From Brachymonas sp049977365 (GTDB lineage: Bacteria > Pseudomonadota > Gammaproteobacteria > Burkholderiales > Burkholderiaceae_C), in contig NZ_JBNGEN010000001.1 of NCBI RefSeq assembly GCF_049977365.1, forward strand, positions 434,001 to 498,000: DNA of 64,000 nt, written 5' to 3'. Below, in pieces: positions 25,680 to 35,319 of this stretch (within the stretch, counting starts at the first letter, position 1; every line of letters begins with the position of its first letter). The notes under the pieces are model-generated. The model was not told the DNA's origin, did no database searches, and was given only the letters and a program-made list of their open reading frames with translations. The position numbers and the translations under genes were made by a program.

Positions 25680-25991
25680 TCACCCCTTCAGTGAATTGAG
25701 CACGTCTGCGCTGATGTGCTGTTTGTCATTGCGGAAAACAAGTATCAAGATGGCAAGGCCAATGGCCGACTCTGCCGCAGCCACTGTCAGTATGAAGAAT
25801 ACAAAGATTTGCCCACTGAGATCCCCCCAAAAATGGGAGAAAGTCACGAAGTTGATGTTTACAGCAAGCAACATCAGTTCAATAGCCATCAACAGCACAA
25901 TCAGATTCTTGCGATTCAGGAAGATGCCAACCACAGACAGGGCGAACAGAATGCCGCCTACCGTCAGGTAATGTCCCACTGTCAATGTCAT
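25680..25991 (-). CDS. nuoK: NADH-quinone oxidoreductase subunit K
   Basis: 103 residues, three membrane helices. Contains the two conserved buried glutamates of the E-channel (MAIELMLLAVNINF and VAAAESAIGLAI). Its start overlaps the nuoJ stop by four bases (ATGA). Confidence 0.96.
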   Translation of the reverse strand: MTLTVGHYLTVGGILFALSVVGIFLNRKNLIVLLMAIELMLLAVNINFVTFSHFWGDLSGQIFVFFILTVAAAESAIGLAILILVFRNDKQHISADVLNSLKG

Positions 25992-26653
25992 GCTTTTTTC
26001 TCCTCGACGACTGCATCAGACTGCTTGGCATGAGAAGGTGCAGGCAGAGTCACATCCATTTTCAGAATGCGCACGCGATCCGAGGCACGCACACGCACCT
26101 GTTCTGCTGGCGACTGATACTTGCTATCCTTGCGTTTGCGAAGCGTGAGGGCAATGGCAGCCACCATCGCAACAAGCAACAGAACAGCAGCCCCTTCCAC
26201 GGGCAAGAGATATTGGGTAAACAACAGCCTCCCCAGCTCTTTGGTATTCGATGCTCCAGGCGGAAGCGGCATGCCATCCGCGCCTCGCATCGGGTTCGGC
26301 ACAGTTTCATGGAAGTTGCCCAAGAGAACAGCCGCCATCTCCGCAATAATGATCACTCCCACCAGTGCAGCAAAGGGGAAATGTGTCCAGAACTTGCTTC
26401 TCAAGGCATCGACATTGATATCGAGCATCATGACGACGAAGAGGAATAGAACCATAACGGCCCCAACGTACACGACAACGAGTGTGATGGAGAGAAACTC
26501 CGCCTGAAGCAGCATCCAGATTCCTGACGCCTGGAAAAAGGCCAGAACCAGATAAAGAGCGGCATATACGGGATTGCGGACCGTGATGACGCGAAATGCA
26601 GCAAAAAGCAGCACCGCGGCAAACACGTAGAAAAGCACAGAGGTGACATCCAT
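25988..26653 (-). CDS. nuoJ: NADH-quinone oxidoreductase subunit J
   Basis: 221 residues, five membrane helices in the first ~170 residues (including YVGAVMVLFLFVVMMLDIN, the helix with the pi-bulge). A hydrophilic tail of about 45 residues follows. Membrane-arm subunit next to NuoK and NuoA. The stop overlaps nuoK by four bases. Confidence 0.95.
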   Translation of the reverse strand: MDVTSVLFYVFAAVLLFAAFRVITVRNPVYAALYLVLAFFQASGIWMLLQAEFLSITLVVVYVGAVMVLFLFVVMMLDINVDALRSKFWTHFPFAALVGVIIIAEMAAVLLGNFHETVPNPMRGADGMPLPPGASNTKELGRLLFTQYLLPVEGAAVLLLVAMVAAIALTLRKRKDSKYQSPAEQVRVRASDRVRILKMDVTLPAPSHAKQSDAVVEEKKA

Positions 26654-26680
26654 GATTATTCGATTCCAATGTATGATTGA

Positions 26681-27199
26681 TCACCGATAGGGTGCATCCG
26701 CTGCCTTGTTGGCAGCAATCTGAGTTTCGTACTTGTCACCAACGGCAAGGAGCATTTCCTTGGTGAAATAAAGATCACCTCGTTTTTCCCCGTGATATTC
26801 GAAGATATTTGTCTCTACGATCGAATCGACGGGACAGCTTTCCTCACAGAATCCGCAGAAAATGCATTTCGTCAAATCAATGTCGTACCGTGTCGTACGT
26901 CGCGAGCCATCCTCGCGCTGCGCAGATTCAATGGTGATGGCCATGGCAGGACACACGGCTTCGCACAGCTTGCAGGCAATGCAGCGTTCTTCCCCATTTT
27001 CATAACGACGAAGCGCATGCAATCCCCGGAAGCGAGGACTCAGAGGAGTTTTTTCTTCTGGGTACTGAATAGTGAACTTTCCCTTGAGGGCATATCGACC
27101 TGTCAAGGCCATACCCTTGAACAGTTCCACAAGCATGAAACTGTGTAGAAAATCCTTGATGGAAAAGCCTGATTGCGACTTGTTCATGACTGCAGACAT
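26681..27199 (-). CDS. nuoI: NADH-quinone oxidoreductase subunit I
   Basis: 172 residues. Two 4Fe-4S ferredoxin motifs, CIACKLCEAVCP and CIFCGFCEESCP, carry clusters N6a and N6b that pass electrons to NuoB. The N-terminal amphipathic helix (FSIKDFLHSFMLVELFKGMALTG) contacts the membrane arm. Start may be Met1 (27199) or Met5 (27187). Confidence 0.96.
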   Translation of the reverse strand: MSAVMNKSQSGFSIKDFLHSFMLVELFKGMALTGRYALKGKFTIQYPEEKTPLSPRFRGLHALRRYENGEERCIACKLCEAVCPAMAITIESAQREDGSRRTTRYDIDLTKCIFCGFCEESCPVDSIVETNIFEYHGEKRGDLYFTKEMLLAVGDKYETQIAANKAADAPYR

Positions 27200-27212
27200 T
27201 TCACTCCCCCGC

Positions 27213-28289
27213 TCATTTCCAGACGTTCCATGCAGATTGCATCCACAGACCGATGAGCACCAGCCACACCAGCGTGACAGGAATGAAAACCTTCCAGCCC
27301 AATCGCATGATCTGATCGTAGCGATAGCGAGGGAACGTTGCCCGGATCCAGATGAACATGCTCACCACAACAAAAATTTTCAGCCCCAGCCATATCCACC
27401 CAGGAATGAACCCGAGAAACTGGAAGGGTGGAAGCCAGCCTCCCAGGAACATAACTGCCGCCAAGCTGGAAAAGAGGAGCATGTTGGCATATTCACCCAG
27501 GAAGAAAATGGCAAATCCCATGCCCGAATACTCCACCATGTGACCAGCCACAATTTCTGCCTCGCCTTCGACCACATCGAACGGATGTCGATTGGTTTCT
27601 GCCACGCCTGAAATCAGATACACCAAGAAGACTGGAAGCAAGGGCAGCCAGTTCCATGAAAGCAGATTCACGCCCTTGTCAGCAAAAATACCTTTCGATT
27701 GAGACATGACGATGTCACTGAGGTTCATGCTCCCACTGATCATTAGCACAATGAGCAAACAGAATCCCATGGCTATCTCATAAGACACCATCTGTGCAGA
27801 TGCTCGCAGCGCCCCCAGGAAAGGATACTTGGAATTGGAAGCCCAGCCAGCCATGATGACGCCATAGACTTCGACAGAAGTGATGGCCATCAGCAGCAGC
27901 AGGCCCGCATTGATGTTGGACAATGCCATCTCAGGACCGAAGGGAACCACTACCCAAGCCGCCAGTGCGGGCATGAAGGCAATGATCGGGCCCAGGTAGT
28001 AGATGGCTGTATTTGCGCGATCGGGTCGCAGTACTTCCTTGGTGAGCAGCTTGAGCGCATCCGCGAATGGCTGAAACAACCCTGCAGGGCCCACCCGATT
28101 GGGTCCAAGACGAACCTGCATAAACCCCAGAAGACGACGCTCCCAGTAAGTGAGATAAGCCACGCAGATCAGCAATGGCAACACCACTACAACAATCTTG
28201 ATCAGTGCCCACAGCACTGGCCATGCGAGCGTCATCCACCAGTTGGCCTGCACCAACCCTTGTCCAGCCGAAAAAATGGCATCGATCAT
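27213..28289 (-). CDS. nuoH: NADH-quinone oxidoreductase subunit H
   Basis: 358 residues with eight or nine membrane helices. Forms the quinone-binding chamber at the arm junction. Conserved loop residues are seen in ERRLLGFMQVRLGPNRVGPAGLFQPFADALKLLTKE and in AETNRHPFDVVEGEAEIVAGH. Overlaps the nuoG stop by four bases. Confidence 0.97.
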   Translation of the reverse strand: MIDAIFSAGQGLVQANWWMTLAWPVLWALIKIVVVVLPLLICVAYLTYWERRLLGFMQVRLGPNRVGPAGLFQPFADALKLLTKEVLRPDRANTAIYYLGPIIAFMPALAAWVVVPFGPEMALSNINAGLLLLMAITSVEVYGVIMAGWASNSKYPFLGALRASAQMVSYEIAMGFCLLIVLMISGSMNLSDIVMSQSKGIFADKGVNLLSWNWLPLLPVFLVYLISGVAETNRHPFDVVEGEAEIVAGHMVEYSGMGFAIFFLGEYANMLLFSSLAAVMFLGGWLPPFQFLGFIPGWIWLGLKIFVVVSMFIWIRATFPRYRYDQIMRLGWKVFIPVTLVWLVLIGLWMQSAWNVWK

Positions 28290-30421
28290 ACGTTGCCTCC
28301 TTGATGCTGCCGAGCAGCACGCGCATCTGCCGTTGCCTGCAGTGAAGGTGCACGGCGCACGATCCCGTCAAGCTGATAAATGGATGCCACCACTGGAGCT
28401 GCCTGCGCCTGATTCACGGTGATGGTTGCATCAGTGGCATTGTCCAGCAAATGATCCACAACTCCTTCATGGTCATCTCGCACGCCGTCGATGGATGTCA
28501 GTACAGCGTGGCTCGACTCCATGTCAAATCCTGAAAGATCCAGCATGTTGCCAAGTACGCGCAAGACTTTCCAAGCAGGACGCGTTTCACCTGCCGGTTT
28601 GACGACAGCATGGAATCCCTGCACACGCCCTTCGGTATTTACAAAACTACCAGAGGTTTCGGTAAATGGGCTCACTGGCAACAGCACATCGCTGAAAGCC
28701 ATGTTGGACTTGAAAGGGCTCATGGTGACAACCATGTCGACGTTTTCGAGCTGTTGCGCTGCCCGAGCTCCCAAGACACTGTCGAATTCAGGCTCTGTGT
28801 GAAGAAGCAGAAGCCCCTTCACTTTTCCCTGCAGCATTTCTGCTGCGTTCAGCCCGTCGGCCACAGGCTGGGCTCGTACCAGTTGGGCACCCACCGTATT
28901 GGCCGCTTCTCCAAGGAAACCTAGCGTTGCGCCTGTTTCCTTCGCAATCCATTGCGCGAGTGCGTGCAGCGCAGAGGCCTGTTCATGATGAACTGCGGCA
29001 TTCCCGAGAAGAACAGCCTTGTTCGCCCCATTGAGAAGGGCACGAGCAATATCTGTGGCTTCCAGCCCAAATTCTGCTTCCACAGGTGGTTGGATGCCGC
29101 GCTCCGAAGCCACGGCAGCAGCAATACCAGCCAAGGCCAATGTCCATTGAACGGCAGGAGCTTCCAGGCTCGCATGCATAGGCATGGCCCAGTCGAAACG
29201 CTCCTCGTTCAACGCCATGATCTGTGCACCATGACGGGCCGCCTGACGAATCCGCTGTGCCAGCAAGGGATGGTCCTTGCGAAGATGGCTGCCTACAACC
29301 AATACCCGATCCAGACCGTTGAGCGCAGCGATAGGCATACCCAGCCAGCGAATCTTGCCATGCTGATCAGAAAAATCCGCACAACGCAATCGGGTGTCGA
29401 TGTTATCGCTTCCCATCTGACGCAAAAGACGTGTCGCGAGAGCGAGCTCTTCCAGAGTGCTGTGAGGACTCAAGAGTGCCCCCAGACCACGCCCTGTATG
29501 CTCCTCTTGAATGTGTTTCATTCCATTGGCTACGTATTCAAGCGCAGTCTGCCAATCCACCTCATGCCATTCGCCTCCTTGCTTGATCATGGGCGAAGTG
29601 AGGCGTTCCGAAGAATTCAAGGATTCATAGCTGAAACGATCACGATCGGCAATCCAGCATTCATTCACTGCTTCATTTTCGAAGGGAACTACGCGCATGA
29701 CCTGATTATTCTTGACCTGAATGATCAGATTTGCCCCCGTAGAATCATGCGGGCTGACCGAACGACGGCGTCCCAGCTCCCATGTCCTTGCGTGATACCG
29801 AAAGGGCTTGCTGGTAAGTGCACCGACAGGACAGATGTCGATCATATTGCCTGAGAGTTCGGAATCCACCGTGGCGCCCACGAAAGTCTCGATCTCAGAA
29901 TGCTCGCCACGATGACTCATGCCGAGTTCCATCTGACCCGCAATTTCCTGGCCAAACCGCACACATCGCGTGCACTGAATGCAGCGGCTCATTTCCGCCA
30001 TGGAAATCAAAGGCCCCACATCCTTGGCTCGAACGACACGCTTTTCCTCTTGATAACGAGAGCCATTGCCACCGTATCCAACCGCCAGATCCTGCAGCTG
30101 ACATTCGCCCCCCTGGTCGCAAATTGGGCAATCCAAGGGATGGTTGATCAAGAGAAACTCCATCACAGCCTTCTGAGCCTTGATGGCTTTGTCGCTCTTG
30201 GTGCGAACAATCATGCCTTGTGCTACTGGTGTGGCGCATGCCGGAACTGCCTTGGGCATCTTCTCCACATCCACCAGACACATACGGCAGTTGGCAGCGA
30301 TGCTCAGCTTCTTGTGATAACAGAAATGCGGAATATAGGTACCTGCCTGTTCAGCCGCATGCATGACCATGCTGCCTTCTTTGACTTCTACCTTTTTACC
30401 ATCGAGTTCAATTTCAACCAT
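28286..30421 (-). CDS. nuoG: NADH-quinone oxidoreductase subunit G
   Basis: 711 residues. An N-terminal 2Fe-2S domain (HFCYHKKLSIAANCRMCLVDV, CATPV) is followed by a His-Cys 4Fe-4S region (HPLDCPICDQGGECQLQD) and ARCIQCTRCVRFGQEIAG-type cluster ligands, then a molybdopterin-oxidoreductase-like domain. The extra N7 cluster cysteines of E. coli NuoG are not present: the corresponding stretch reads RRRSVSPHDSTGANL. N7 loss is the mitochondrial-type arrangement. Overlaps nuoH by four bases. Confidence 0.95.
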   Translation of the reverse strand: MVEIELDGKKVEVKEGSMVMHAAEQAGTYIPHFCYHKKLSIAANCRMCLVDVEKMPKAVPACATPVAQGMIVRTKSDKAIKAQKAVMEFLLINHPLDCPICDQGGECQLQDLAVGYGGNGSRYQEEKRVVRAKDVGPLISMAEMSRCIQCTRCVRFGQEIAGQMELGMSHRGEHSEIETFVGATVDSELSGNMIDICPVGALTSKPFRYHARTWELGRRRSVSPHDSTGANLIIQVKNNQVMRVVPFENEAVNECWIADRDRFSYESLNSSERLTSPMIKQGGEWHEVDWQTALEYVANGMKHIQEEHTGRGLGALLSPHSTLEELALATRLLRQMGSDNIDTRLRCADFSDQHGKIRWLGMPIAALNGLDRVLVVGSHLRKDHPLLAQRIRQAARHGAQIMALNEERFDWAMPMHASLEAPAVQWTLALAGIAAAVASERGIQPPVEAEFGLEATDIARALLNGANKAVLLGNAAVHHEQASALHALAQWIAKETGATLGFLGEAANTVGAQLVRAQPVADGLNAAEMLQGKVKGLLLLHTEPEFDSVLGARAAQQLENVDMVVTMSPFKSNMAFSDVLLPVSPFTETSGSFVNTEGRVQGFHAVVKPAGETRPAWKVLRVLGNMLDLSGFDMESSHAVLTSIDGVRDDHEGVVDHLLDNATDATITVNQAQAAPVVASIYQLDGIVRRAPSLQATADARAARQHQGGNV

Positions 30422-30434
30422 GGATATTCACTCG

Positions 30435-31787
30435 TCAAATATAGGTCGGCACCATGCAGTGCTTATGTTCCACGTGATATGCGAATTCATCACGGAAATG
30501 CTTAAGCATTCCACGCACAGGCATAGCCGCCGCATCCCCCAGCGCACAGATCGTCCGCCCCTGAATATTGGAGGCGACAGAGTCCAGCAATTCCAGATCT
30601 TCCTGACGACCCAGACCGTTTTCAATACGGTCCACGACGCGCCACAGCCAACCAGTTCCCTCACGACATGGCGTGCACTGCCCACAGGATTCGTGCATAT
30701 AGAAGTAGGAGAGCCGCTGCAGCGATTTGACCATGCACCGGCTGTCATCCATCACGATCACAGCGCCCGATCCCAGCATCGATCCGGCCTTGGAAATGGA
30801 GTCATAGTCCATGGTGCAATCCATGATCACATCAGCCGGCAACACGGGCGCGGAAGACCCACCAGGAATGACAGCCTTGAGCTTGCGCCCTGTACGTACC
30901 CCACCTGCAAGATCGAGCAGTTTCGAAAAGGGGGTTCCCATAGGAACCTCATAGTTCCCCGGCAGATTGACATCACCCGAAACGGAGTAGATCTTGGTAC
31001 CGCCATTATTGGGCTTGCCACACTCCAGATAAGCTTGACCACCGTGACGGATGATCCACGGTACAGCTGCAAATGTCTCAGTATTGTTGATGGTAGTGGG
31101 CTTCCCGTACAAACCAAAACTGGCTGGGAAAGGCGGCTTGAATCGCGGCTGCCCCTTTTTGCCTTCCAGGGATTCCAGCAGGGCCGTTTCCTCTCCGCAG
31201 ATGTAGGCACCAAATCCATGATGGGCATGCAGCTGGAAGTTGAAGGTACTGCCCAGGATATTCTGTCCCAAATAGCCTGCTTCGCGTGCCTCACGAAGAG
31301 CTTCCTCGAAACGATCGTAAACCTGAAAAATTTCCCCGTGGATATAGTTGTACCCTACTCCGATCCCCATCGCAAAAGCAGCAATCGCCATGCCTTCGAT
31401 CACGATGTGCGGGTTGTACATGAGGATATCGCGATCCTTGCAGGTACCTGGCTCACCTTCATCGGAATTGCACACGAGGTATTTCTGCCCAGGAAACTGA
31501 CGTGGCATGAAACTCCACTTCAGTCCAGTGGGAAAACCGGCACCACCACGTCCGCGCAGCGAAGACTCTTTGACGGTGGAAATCACCTGATCTTGAGTCA
31601 TTCCTTCGCCGCCGTCCATGCCCAATACCTTGCGCAGGGCCTGATATCCGCCGCGCTGAATGTAATCCTGCAGATGCCAGTTCCGACCATCCAGATCCTT
31701 ATAGATCTGAGGATCAATATGACGTCCATGGAAACAGGTATCCGCACCGGAGGCGGCAAATCGAGACAGTACTTCTTGCACCGACAT
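30435..31787 (-). CDS. nuoF: NADH-quinone oxidoreductase subunit F
   Basis: 450 residues. Binds NADH, FMN and cluster N3. RGRGGAGFPTGLKW and the glycine-rich FMN site near GAYICGEETALLESLEG are present; ESCGQCTPCREG plus a later Cys (RTICALGDAA) ligate the 4Fe-4S cluster. Start and nuoE stop share one base (TAATG), so translation is coupled. Confidence 0.97.
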   Translation of the reverse strand: MSVQEVLSRFAASGADTCFHGRHIDPQIYKDLDGRNWHLQDYIQRGGYQALRKVLGMDGGEGMTQDQVISTVKESSLRGRGGAGFPTGLKWSFMPRQFPGQKYLVCNSDEGEPGTCKDRDILMYNPHIVIEGMAIAAFAMGIGVGYNYIHGEIFQVYDRFEEALREAREAGYLGQNILGSTFNFQLHAHHGFGAYICGEETALLESLEGKKGQPRFKPPFPASFGLYGKPTTINNTETFAAVPWIIRHGGQAYLECGKPNNGGTKIYSVSGDVNLPGNYEVPMGTPFSKLLDLAGGVRTGRKLKAVIPGGSSAPVLPADVIMDCTMDYDSISKAGSMLGSGAVIVMDDSRCMVKSLQRLSYFYMHESCGQCTPCREGTGWLWRVVDRIENGLGRQEDLELLDSVASNIQGRTICALGDAAAMPVRGMLKHFRDEFAYHVEHKHCMVPTYI

Positions 31788-32275
31788 TACTTGGCCTCCG
31801 ACTGCTTGAGTTCTTCCACCAGTGCCGAAAGCCGTTCGGCAGACATGAAGCTGCACATGGAGCGATCATTGACCAGCATTACCGGTGCATCCGCACAGGC
31901 ACCCAGACATTCGCAATGCTGCAGGGTGAACATTCCATCGGGAGTGGTTTCTCCATCCTTGATGCCCAGCGTGTCCTCAAGGTGCTTGAGTGCCTTGCCC
32001 CCATCTCGCAGCTGACACGGAAGATTGGTACACACATTAAGCTTGTACTTACCAACAGGACGCTGGTTGTACATGTTGTAGAACGTCGTGACCTCATGAA
32101 CCGCCATGCAAGGCATGTCCAAATAAGAGGCCACTTCGGCCTCGCTTTCCGGAGACACGTGACCCAATTCCTGCTGGACGATGGCAAGACACCCCATGAC
32201 TGCAGATTGCTTTTGGTCCGGCGGATACTTGCTCACTTCCTGGGCAAAGCGATTCTTGATAGTTTCGGAAATCAT
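31787..32275 (-). CDS. nuoE: NADH-quinone oxidoreductase subunit E
   Basis: 162 residues. Thioredoxin-like 2Fe-2S subunit (cluster N1a) with ligands in CTNLPC and CECLGAC. Its start overlaps nuoD by four bases, and its end overlaps nuoF by one. Confidence 0.97.
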   Translation of the reverse strand: MISETIKNRFAQEVSKYPPDQKQSAVMGCLAIVQQELGHVSPESEAEVASYLDMPCMAVHEVTTFYNMYNQRPVGKYKLNVCTNLPCQLRDGGKALKHLEDTLGIKDGETTPDGMFTLQHCECLGACADAPVMLVNDRSMCSFMSAERLSALVEELKQSEAK

Positions 32276-33525
32276 CTATCAATTTCTCCAAACACGATAT
32301 CCAACGTACCGATGATGGCCACGGCATCTGCCAGCATATGCCCACGCGTAAGCTCATCAAAAGCGGAAAGATGAACATATCCCGGCGGACGGATTTTCAT
32401 GCGATAGGGCTTGTTGGCACCATCACTCACCAGATAGATTCCGAATTCACCCTTTGGATGCTCCACTGCGGCGTAGGCTTCGCCCTCGGGAACATGGAAC
32501 CCTTCGGAGAAGAGCTTGAAGTGATGGATCAGATCCTCCATATTGCTCTTCATGTCGGTTCGCGACGGAGGAGCGATCTTGTGATTTTCAGTAATCACAG
32601 GGCCAGGATGAGCACGCAGCCAATCCACGCACTGCTTGATGATGCGATTGGACTCACGCATTTCCTGCACACGGACCAGATACCGGTCATAGCTATCCCC
32701 CGTCACACCAACTGGAATATCGAAATCCACCTGTGCATAGGCGTCATACGGCTGTTTCTTGCGCAGATCCCATGCCACACCGGATCCACGAAGCATGGGC
32801 CCTGTCATGCCCAGATTCATGGCACGCTCGGCACTCACAACACCAATACCCACAGTACGCTGCTTCCAAATGCGATTGTCGGTCAGCAGAGTCTCATACT
32901 CATCCACGCACTTGGGGAAACGGGCGGTGAAATCCTCGATGAAATCAAGCAGGCTCCCTTCACGGGCGGCATTGAATTTCTGCAGTGCCTGATTGCTCCG
33001 TACCTTGCTGGGCGCAAGCTTGGACATACTGTCCGGCAAATCACGATACACCCCACCTGGGCGAAAATATGCGGCATGCATGCGCGCGCCCGATACTGCT
33101 TCATACATATCAAGCAGGTCTTCGCGTTCCCGGAAGGTATAGATGAGAATTGTCGAACTGCCACAATCATTGCCGTGCGAACCGAGCCACATCAAATGGT
33201 TGAGCAGTCTGGTGATCTCGGAGAACATCACCCGGATGTACTGAGCCCTGAGGGGCACCTCAACTCCAAGCAACTTCTCTACCGCAAGACAATAAGCGTG
33301 TTCATTGCACATCATGGAAACGTAATCGAGACGATCCATGTAGGGGAGGGTTTGCAGAAAGGTCTTGTTTTCGGCAAGCTTTTCGGTGGCACGATGCAGA
33401 AGACCGATATGCGGATCTGCACGCTGCACCACTTCCCCATCCAGCTCCAGCACCAGACGCAACACACCATGTGCCGCCGGGTGCTGCGGTCCGAAATTCA
33501 ACGTGTAATTCTTAATCTCAGCCAT
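32272..33525 (-). CDS. nuoD: NADH-quinone oxidoreductase subunit D
   Basis: 417 residues. The 49-kDa-type subunit that forms the quinone pocket with NuoB. GPQHPAAHGVLRL (with the quinone-facing His), DPHIGLLHRATEKLAE and RPGGVYRDLP are diagnostic. The ATG at 33525 has GGGGAG upstream; five extra codons to 33540 are not conserved. nuoC and nuoD are separate genes, unlike the E. coli nuoCD fusion. Confidence 0.97.
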   Translation of the reverse strand: MAEIKNYTLNFGPQHPAAHGVLRLVLELDGEVVQRADPHIGLLHRATEKLAENKTFLQTLPYMDRLDYVSMMCNEHAYCLAVEKLLGVEVPLRAQYIRVMFSEITRLLNHLMWLGSHGNDCGSSTILIYTFREREDLLDMYEAVSGARMHAAYFRPGGVYRDLPDSMSKLAPSKVRSNQALQKFNAAREGSLLDFIEDFTARFPKCVDEYETLLTDNRIWKQRTVGIGVVSAERAMNLGMTGPMLRGSGVAWDLRKKQPYDAYAQVDFDIPVGVTGDSYDRYLVRVQEMRESNRIIKQCVDWLRAHPGPVITENHKIAPPSRTDMKSNMEDLIHHFKLFSEGFHVPEGEAYAAVEHPKGEFGIYLVSDGANKPYRMKIRPPGYVHLSAFDELTRGHMLADAVAIIGTLDIVFGEIDR

Positions 33526-33543
33526 ACTAGCTCCCCTCACACC

Positions 33544-34155
33544 TCAATGGAGGCCGCCGTAGTTGTCCTCACGGATGATGCGAGGCGTGATTTCACGAGG
33601 CTCAATGGAAACAGGTTGGTAGACAACGCGCTTCTGCTCAGGGTCATACCGCATTTCCACATATCCAGAAAGCGGGAAATCCTTACGGAAAGGATGACCG
33701 ATGAATCCATAATCCGTCAGGATGCGCCGCAAATCCGGATGCCCCTCAAAAACAATACCAAAAAGGTCGAACGCCTCGCGCTCGAACCAATTGGCAGCGC
33801 TCCAGACATCCACCACAGAAGAAACAAGGGGCATCGCATCATCCTGCGCATAGACCTTGACACGAAGACGCTGATTGAGACTGATGGAAAGCAGATGAAG
33901 TACCACGCAGAACCGACGAGATTCCCGCACTTCCTGACGATATTCAGAGTAGTCAACCCCACACAGATCAACCAGAATCTCGAACTGAAGACCCTGTGTG
34001 TCACGCAATACGCGGCACACCTCAAGATAATGCGAGGCATTGACCTCGATCGTCAGCTCCCCATGCTCCTGATGAAAAGACTCGACTGCAGAAGACGCCA
34101 ACGTCTTCTTGAGCACACCAGCCAGAGCTTCGATATCGACTGCATAATCGGCCAT
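33544..34155 (-). CDS. nuoC: NADH-quinone oxidoreductase subunit C
   Basis: 203 residues. The 30-kDa-type subunit, with FEILVDLCGVDY and the signature WFEREAFDLFGIVFEGHPDLRRIL. Structural subunit of the peripheral arm. The ATG at 34155 is taken as the start; the frame continues eight codons upstream into the nuoB end region. Ten bases separate it from nuoB. Confidence 0.96.
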   Translation of the reverse strand: MADYAVDIEALAGVLKKTLASSAVESFHQEHGELTIEVNASHYLEVCRVLRDTQGLQFEILVDLCGVDYSEYRQEVRESRRFCVVLHLLSISLNQRLRVKVYAQDDAMPLVSSVVDVWSAANWFEREAFDLFGIVFEGHPDLRRILTDYGFIGHPFRKDFPLSGYVEMRYDPEQKRVVYQPVSIEPREITPRIIREDNYGGLH

Positions 34156-34165
34156 GATCCCCCCT

Positions 34166-34648
34166 TCAGACACGAGCAATTGTGTTGGTGCGACGGATCT
34201 TCTGCTGCAACTGAAGAATACCGTAGATCAACGCCTCCGCCGTAGGAGGACACCCTGGAACGTACACATCCACAGGAACCACACGATCACAACCACGCAC
34301 CACAGAATAACTGTAGTGATAGTACCCACCGCCATTGGCACAGGAACCCATGGAAAGAACCCAGCGCGGTTCAGCCATCTGGTCATACACCTTGCGCAAG
34401 GCGGGTGCCATTTTGTTGCACAGAGTACCGGCCACGATCATCAAATCGGATTGGCGCGGAGAGGCACGAAACACCTCGGAGCCAAATCGAGCGATGTCAT
34501 AGCGTGCAGCGGCAGCATGCATCATTTCCACCGCACAACACGCAAGACCAAAGGTCATCGGCCAAATCGATCCAGTCTTGGCCCAGTTCGCCACCGCGTC
34601 ATAGCTGGTGGTAATGAACCCTTCTTTGAAAACACCTTCTAGCGACAT
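34166..34648 (-). CDS. nuoB: NADH-quinone oxidoreductase subunit B
   Basis: 160 residues. Holds cluster N2, the last iron-sulfur centre before quinone. The tandem cysteines are in FGLACCAVEMM; the others are in GSCANGGGYYH and VPGCPPTAE. 67 bases lie between nuoA and nuoB, the widest gap in the operon. Confidence 0.97.
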   Translation of the reverse strand: MSLEGVFKEGFITTSYDAVANWAKTGSIWPMTFGLACCAVEMMHAAAARYDIARFGSEVFRASPRQSDLMIVAGTLCNKMAPALRKVYDQMAEPRWVLSMGSCANGGGYYHYSYSVVRGCDRVVPVDVYVPGCPPTAEALIYGILQLQQKIRRTNTIARV

Positions 34649-34715
34649 GCAAGTCTCCTAAAAACTTGCGGCCCACTTCTCACGCCTCGACACGAGAGCA
34701 CGCCACAGGCTTTCG

Positions 34716-35075
34716 TCATTCCCAGTTGAGAGCACCCTTTTTCCACTCGTAGACGAAGCCCACAAGCAAGATCCCCAGGAACACCATAGCCGCCCAGAAT
34801 GCCGTCGGACCCAATTCCTTGAGCGCAGCAGCCCACGGAAAGAGGAACGCAACCTCAAGATCAAAAAGAATGAATAGGATGGCAACCAGATAGTAACGCA
34901 CATCGAATTTCATGCGCGCATCTTCGAATGCCTCAAAACCGCACTCGTATGGAGAGTTTTTTGCAGGATCGGGTCGATGCGGACCCAATGCAGATCCCAG
35001 CCCCAACGTCACGCCCCCTGCAACAAGGCCAACGACGATAAAAAGAAGTACCGGGAGATATTGAGAGAGATCCAT
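34716..35075 (-). CDS. nuoA: NADH-quinone oxidoreductase subunit A
   Basis: 119 residues, three membrane helices. PYECGFEAFEDARMKFDVRYYLVAILFILFDLEVAFLFPW is the conserved loop and second helix. First gene of the operon. The ATG at 35075 is the family start; the 27 upstream codons of the open frame run back into tRNA-Leu. nuoA begins 40 bases after the tRNA, so both are probably cut from one transcript. Confidence 0.96.
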   Translation of the reverse strand: MDLSQYLPVLLFIVVGLVAGGVTLGLGSALGPHRPDPAKNSPYECGFEAFEDARMKFDVRYYLVAILFILFDLEVAFLFPWAAALKELGPTAFWAAMVFLGILLVGFVYEWKKGALNWE

Positions 35076-35114
35076 TTTGCACAGCCATTCTGGCGTGAAG
35101 CCAATATTGAATCC

Positions 35115-35199
35115 TGGTGCCGTCGGCGAGACTCGAACTCGCACAGCTTTCGCCACTACCCCCTCAAGATAGCGTGTCTACCAATTCCACCACGACGGC
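35115..35199 (-). tRNA. tRNA-Leu (GAG)
   Basis: Class II tRNA with a long variable arm. GCCGTCG/CGACGGC acceptor stem, anticodon stem CTATC/GGTAG around TTGAGGG (anticodon GAG), GTTCGAG T-loop and encoded CCA. It lies between secG and nuoA on the same strand. Confidence 0.96.
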
Positions 35200-35216
35200 A
35201 AGTTTGCACCAGAGTG

Positions 35217-35250
35217 AAAACTTTATGGCTTATCTGGATCAGCCATAAAG
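35217..35250 (-). terminator. Hairpin between secG and tRNA-Leu
   Basis: CTTTATGGCT / AGCCATAAAG, a 10-bp stem, followed on the minus strand by TTTT. It ends only 18 bases before the tRNA 5' end. It may end the secG transcript or mark tRNA processing. Confidence 0.55.
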
Positions 35251-35254
35251 TATA
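35249..35254 (-). promoter_or_regulatory. Possible -10 element for tRNA-Leu and nuo
   Basis: TATACT on the minus strand about 50 bases before the tRNA, overlapping the upstream edge of the hairpin. No good -35 was seen. Confidence 0.3.
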
Positions 35255-35319
35255 ACCGCATATTTGACTTTTTTGAGTCTTGATGTGATTTTTTTACATC
35301 ACATCTGCATGTGCGGCAA

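Noticed and set aside
32338..34245. 635-codon open frame on the plus strand
   Set aside because: Antisense shadow of nuoD, nuoC and nuoB.
35283..35307. TGATGTGA-T7-ACATCACA hairpin after secG
   Set aside because: The T-run is in the loop, not after the stem, so it is not a terminator; may be chance in an A/T-rich spacer.
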